Source: Diadema setosum
Lineage: Eukaryota > Echinodermata > Echinoidea > Diadematoida > Diadematidae
Direction: 5' to 3'
Assembly: GCA_033980235.1 (NCBI GenBank)
Contig: CM067059.1
Span: forward strand, 19,850,100 to 19,914,099
Length of the DNA stretch: 64,000 bases
Shown piece after piece: positions 58,860 through 64,000 of this stretch. Made by a program: the position numbers and the translations under genes. Below the pieces are notes generated by a model. That model searched no databases. It was not told the DNA's origin and saw only the letters and a list, made by a program, of their open reading frames with translations. Numbering within the stretch: position 1 is the stretch's first letter; each line of letters begins with the position of its first letter.

Positions 58860-59070
58860 CACAAGCACTGAATGAATTCGTGTTTTAGGAGTAGCCATGA
58901 TAAAAAATCATGGGCATACATACTAGGGCAGGATACAAACCTACTACCTCGTGATCACTCGACAGGCATCATATCCACTAGACCACCAAGCTTCCACCTG
59001 GCAGCCAGTGCTGGTTCTAATCTTTATAGCATGCAGCGGGTACTGCGTAATTATTCAAATTCATGAAATT
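58860..59070 (-). mobile_element. tRNA-derived SINE-like element
   Basis: On the minus strand, GGTGGTCTAGTGGATATGAT (A box) and GGTAGTAGGTTTGTATCCTG (B box) at about 58989-58928 give a tRNA-like head similar to tRNA-Asp/Glu-derived SINEs. Flanks at about 58822 and 59110 share GACTGTCAAAGTGCCCTACA-type sequence. Degenerate and not a tRNA gene. Confidence 0.5.
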
Positions 59071-59154
59071 CTTATGTTGAGTTGGTGTTTTTGTTTTTTG
59101 TTTTTATTGCAACTGACTGTCAAAGTGCCCTACATCAACATTAATAATGAACAT

Positions 59155-59160
59155 AATAAA
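59155..59160 (+). terminator. Candidate poly(A) signal downstream of MAP10
   Basis: AATAAA in 'acataataaac', about 1 kb after the MAP10 stop. It sits within repeat-like sequence, so it is weak support. Confidence 0.2.
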
Positions 59161-59939
59161 CAAATGACCAATATTTTTTTTTCTTTGTTTTATCATGGCT
59201 ACTACTAAATCACTGAATAAGTTGGTGCTTATTTACATGTATGTTGATCAATCAGTTGCAATTAAATACAACTTGATGCAAGAATTTCATGAAATCAACA
59301 TTTTCATTCATGAAAATCATCTCGGCTCGCATTAGTGATCAGTGCACTTGCATACAGTACCAAGGTATGCATTTACAGTGGCCGTAGGTTTTCTTCTCTC
59401 TGCATTACAATGGTGTGAGGGGCTTTGTTTGGATTCCATTCTGTATGCCACACACAGTGCCTTGCTCATGTTATTTTTTTCCTCCACACTTTGATTGATA
59501 CCCTTGTTACCCTGTACCATGTAAGTTGGCTAGTGTCTGTGGTGTTTGCTTCTACAGTCATATTATGCTAGCATGATCCAAAATATGCTCTCAATTATTG
59601 TCCGATATGCTGTTTTCGTGCCAATTCAGTAATGGCTGCCCTGACATGAAGAAATCTGTTGCATCTGTTTGTCATTTTTAGTCTTTCATGGCTACAGCTC
59701 TCATTGCACAAAGAAATTCTGTATTCAAAAGTACATTTCAGTCTTTCACAATGGTGAATACTAGTATCCATCAGGTACTCGTTTGACCCAGGGAACTGTG
59801 TTGATTACTCATTATTACTATCTTCCTCCTGGATGTGCTTCCCATTGTTCTCTGTGGTAGAATTTCCATTGTGTCCATGAGAAATACAAAATCAGCCCTC
59901 TTACAATACAGTTGCAGTCAAAGGTCCTCTGTCATAAAG

Positions 59940-60429
59940 CAGGGCTGCCAACCTTGAGTGAGAGTTTGGCGTGAGACACTGCGAGGGAGCGGAACGACCT
60001 CCTGGCTAGCGCCTGGCGGCCTGCTGTACGTGCGGCCGTACGTACGTACTATGTACACAGTCAGTGTATGTAAAGCGATGTAAAGCACACGTCATAGCCA
60101 TACATGTACTGTAATTTGCCAAAAGTACAAGCTACGCTCACGTGGTATAGGTAGAAACCAATCGTAATCCAATAGCTCGTCTTTGCGTGCAAACCGAAAA
60201 CGATTATTAATGGTTAAGCTTTACACCCGCGTGGGAAAGTCTAGAAATTTTGGGCTTGGGCATATCGATATTCGGAATATCAGAGAATTTAGAGATATAT
60301 TTCATTTTTGTAGTCATGTACATTCCATTTTGGGGGTTTAGCGTGAGATTTCGTTTATCAGAGTGAGACAGTCAAAATTGGTTGAATTGCGCGAGTCTCA
60401 CGCTCAATGCGTGAGAGTTGGCAGCCCTG
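59940..60429. mobile_element. hAT-type MITE with CAGGGCTGCCAAC ends
   Basis: It starts CAGGGCTGCCAACCTTGAGTG and ends GAGAGTTGGCAGCCCTG, with flanking CATAAAG / CATTAAG resembling an imperfect target duplication. The CAGGG terminus is typical of hAT elements. It contains GTACGTACGTAC and no transposase. Confidence 0.7.
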
Positions 60430-63400
60430 CATTAAGGGTTGGGACATGTACATAATATATTTGATGTCTCTTCTGAAATTCCCTGTATGGTATTGTGCAA
60501 AAGTCTGAATCTGTCTGCAATGTGGTACTGTATTTATGTATCAACATGTATGATTCACCATTCATGGGACCTCTGTAACATATCTATTGAATCGAGTACA
60601 TGTATACAAATTGTATGCACTGTCTGTCATTCATTTTGTCCATGGAAAGTTGTAGGTGAAGGTAAGTGGTGTACATGTACTGGTACAACGCTGTATGTAT
60701 TTTGTTGAAAAAGGATATGGAAAAAAAAAATCAAGTACTTGTGTGTGGCACGAGCTACATGTATTAAAAAGAATTACAGTACTTCTACACACTTTCACCA
60801 CCTTACAACTATGCTGATCAATTTTTGTTGAGACTTATCCCTTCATTGCTAAAATCTCAATATGCAGTAAATAGCATGCAATATGTTTAGCTACAACATG
60901 ATCCATGATTGGCCGGATTGGTACCAAGGGACATTCATAATTTTCTTCAGGAGTGTCTGGTCATACATTAGTGCCATGAATTCTTGCAATGGGCTGTATT
61001 TGTCAGAACAAAATTGTCATGCTACTTTGTGTCCCTTCATGCTGTTCTGTTCTTATCTCAGATTGGTCTCGACAATGTAAAAGTGCATGAAGTCCAAATG
61101 TGCACTCTACCCGCACTTCGTCAAGCACAGTGCATTGAAAATCACAAGCTATTATTAAAATGTATGACCCTGCAGTGGTCGACATGTACCTTATTTGACT
61201 TGTTTGAACGTGTAGCACCTTGCAGTCAGCTCTACAGGAGTTAAAGCTGCAGAAGTTGAATTGCTGCCAGTTACAGACCATATCAGGGAGAAAATGTGTG
61301 CCTTGTGACAGCGTGCCAGCCAAATGTTGCCTGGATCGATGCTTATTTCTCCAGTCCCAACAGACTGGTTGTTAACTGCATACGTAGCCAGATGTGTGAA
61401 ATGTAATGGGTGAGATACAATTGTACATGTTTTTGACCTTGGCTATTACAAACGGGGGTTACTACAGTATTCAGCTGTGTAGAATGAAGCTCTTACATTC
61501 TGATTAACCTGATTAACTGCAAAGATCCTTTTTTTTTTTGGGGGGGGGGGGGTACCTAAGTTGCACACATGTTGCAATAATGCTATTATTAAACTAGGGG
61601 AAGTCATGTAGTAGTAATGTTGTAATTCTATGTGTTTATGAGGGCACTTTGATGTGTAAATGGGCAAAAGCTGTTCAAAGCAATGAAGCAACCATCTAAC
61701 GATGACACATCCAGGCAAACAAAAAGCTCAAGTTTGAACATGAAATCTTATATTTATTTGCCAAAAGATTTATTAAACATAGTTACTCTGATGTTTCCTC
61801 GAAGTTTTCACAGATTTTCTGTTCAATAGGTCTACACAACAGTGACACAAAGGACACTAGACAAAAAAAAAGTAACAAAAATTTCACACCAAAAAAGAAA
61901 CAAAATGGCCACACAGGCAAAGATAGGGCACGTGTTCATTCACAGACACCAGTGTAATGATGACATGTAATGCGCACCATTCAGCTCTTTATGTTACTGA
62001 ATGTTAAACAGAAAAAGTGTGCTAGGATGCATATGATATATGGTGCATGTGCAATATAAATTTAGAGCTTTGAGAACTTTGTTGATACATATCTTGGGCG
62101 AGAATAAAGTACAGTAACATACATTTGTCGATGAGGTGTTAAAAAAAAATGCAGACATGTGCTGATACATGTACTCCAGTTTAGGTGTACCTTTAATCAA
62201 GAAGGCTCTATCCCAGACTGTTGTTTCACTTGTCACACTCTCGATACATTTGAAACTCTTTAAAAATGGATCAACACAGGTATACCACATTGTAATAAAG
62301 ATGTTAACTTCATGAAAAATTCAACACCTAGCCATTTTGTTTACTATTGTGACATATAATTTGAATGAGAGGTACTCGTAACATTTCAGGTGCAATCTGT
62401 CAAAGCCGGGGTACAAGCAAATAAGCAGAATGGTCAGAGTACATGTATCACACAAATCAGACTTGAAGAAACTAATTTGAAATCTAATGTTTTTAACAGC
62501 ATAATAATGTTGGTTGCAACCACATGCGCAAAATGGAAGCAGTTGTTACCTTTCCGACCACTTATTGAATCTCCCATTAGTTTGTACTTCAAGAAGTATT
62601 TAAGTCAGGTTTTATTTAGGTCTACACAGGAAATCTGCTATAAATCATAGTTTTCTTTATAATTTGTTTATCCCAGTATACATGTATTTACCTTTATTCT
62701 CATCCAATCATTTTCATACATGTACAATGTATTTGCCATATAAAGAAGTCAAACTTCACCGGTAGAAAGGTCACCACATGGGGCATTATTCATTAAAATA
62801 TACAGAAACAAATGAGACCTATGATGCATTGTTTGGGATAGGTACGTGTACATGTATAGGTATCACATTTCATATTTCCTTAATACTGAAATTTTGAGTT
62901 TGCAGATTGGTAATACGATAAACAAAGATAGTACAGGCAAAATTTGAGTGAAAGATACAAAATATAAGGGTAATCTTTGGAAAATACTGGGGGGGGGGGG
63001 TTTCAGTAATCCCTCTAACATCTGTTTGATGCCAATGTCACATTAGAAAAAAGAAAATAAGAAAACCATTTTAGGGCCATTCAAAACCATAATTATACTT
63101 CATATTTTGGCCCTTCCGCAAGTTACAGCCAAGAAAACTCCATTTCATCCACTATTATATTGTTAACTGGAATTGGAACAGAGAAAAACAAGCAAAATCT
63201 GACTGGCATGGTTGTCAGTTTACAGTTGCCATGGTAACCAGCAATATGGGACATAGCTAAATTATATATCGAAATGTTTGCAATGAAATTTTAGGAAAGT
63301 CACCAAAGGTGGTCGAAATTGGGTTAAAGGCGTAGGAGTGGCAAATGAAAATATGGTAGGGACATAATGTGCCCCCCCCCCCTCCTTTGGGCTTTTATAG

Positions 63401-64000
63401 GGTTACAGGGGTGATTTATGTGGAGTTCTCAAGGCATTCACAAAGTCTACTCGGGATGGTATCGAGGTGGCTAGATCCAGATAAGGAGGTTAACTGTTGA
63501 CGGATCATTGGCACATTAGTGCCTAATAAAAAGGGGGAAATATGATGGCTTTACACACGAGCTTCGTAGATCCCGACTTTGCTTAGCGACGCAGATGTGG
63601 ATCTTTTAGTATATTGTATTCCACAGAAATTGTATAAACAACTCTTTGGCACTGATCAATCATGATGCTCATATACATGAATGCATATTGGTGGATAAAT
63701 TTATACTGTACTCTTATTTCAGATGGACATGCGTCACACACGGATATATCATTCTTGAAGATTTTCAGCGCAGCACAAAAAGAAACCTGCGAGTAACAAG
63801 CAAGCACACGTCAACATATCGGATACCTGTTTTACATAGCTCACTACCATTTTCCTGATCATACCAAACAAACTTTATCACAGTTTAACTCCAGTTAGAT
63901 GTATTCCATAATGTACAGAAATAAAGTTGCCAAACGTTTCTATGCAATCATACATGCATGCAAACTAAACTAAGCCTTATTCATTATCACTTCACACTAG
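60430..64000. other. No convincing gene; simple G runs
   Basis: AT-rich sequence. Two weak terminal-exon-like signals occur near 63540-63660 (minus) and 63722-63858 (plus, followed by AATAAA at 63920). They conflict with each other and have no upstream exons, so neither is called as a gene. Confidence 0.4.

Noticed and set aside
63540..63858. Weak terminal-exon-like reading frames on both strands (minus ending GIYEARV; plus ending HSSLPFS)
   Set aside because: Neither has a strong acceptor together with upstream exons or a recognisable protein, and the two lie almost side by side on opposite strands.

Overview
The window is animal genomic DNA: AT-rich, intron-rich and full of simple repeats and short inverted-repeat elements. 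Gene content and repeat style suggest a marine invertebrate deuterostome, most likely an echinoderm. This is inference. The repeat families, including the CCGTC-rich element near 1.05 kb and the 'AACCCGTTGAAGACGAG' foldback near 51.8 kb, are of types I associate with echinoderm genomes.

Layout. (1) 3455-27590, plus strand: 13 in-phase exons of a Ras/Rab interactor (RIN) family gene. It has the C-terminal part of an SH2 domain, a long proline-rich linker in one 1.6-kb exon, the VPS9 Rab5-GEF domain and a Ras-association domain ending at a stop codon. The 5' end lies outside the window. (2) 27591-34069: no gene seen; probable RIN 3' UTR followed by simple repeats. (3) 34070-52564: a repeat-rich segment bounded by two inverted copies of an unusual ~30-bp tandem-repeat element. 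Inside it lies a second inverted pair, of a ~765-bp element (36.1 and 46.1 kb). This segment also holds a minus-strand gene of seven predicted exons (49700 to 40656). Its protein would have a novel N-terminus, a 54-bp-unit Arg/Ser repeat domain and an acidic 9-residue-repeat tail. A 4-bp insertion breaks its frame. (4) 53607-58106, plus strand: a complete three-exon MAP10-like (microtubule-associated protein 10) gene of 1004 codons plus stop. (5) 58107-64000: no convincing gene; it contains a tRNA-derived SINE-like sequence and a degenerate hAT-type MITE.

The three genes show no obvious shared pathway. RIN proteins link Ras signalling to Rab5 endocytosis, MAP10 binds microtubules, and the RS-repeat gene resembles splicing-associated proteins only in composition. 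The most unusual structures are the nested inverted repeats at 34-52.6 kb, the ~1-kb near-perfect palindrome in a RIN intron (14.86-15.88 kb) and the frame-broken RS-repeat gene. Exon models were derived by eye from splice signals, reading phase and protein similarity. No transcript evidence was available.
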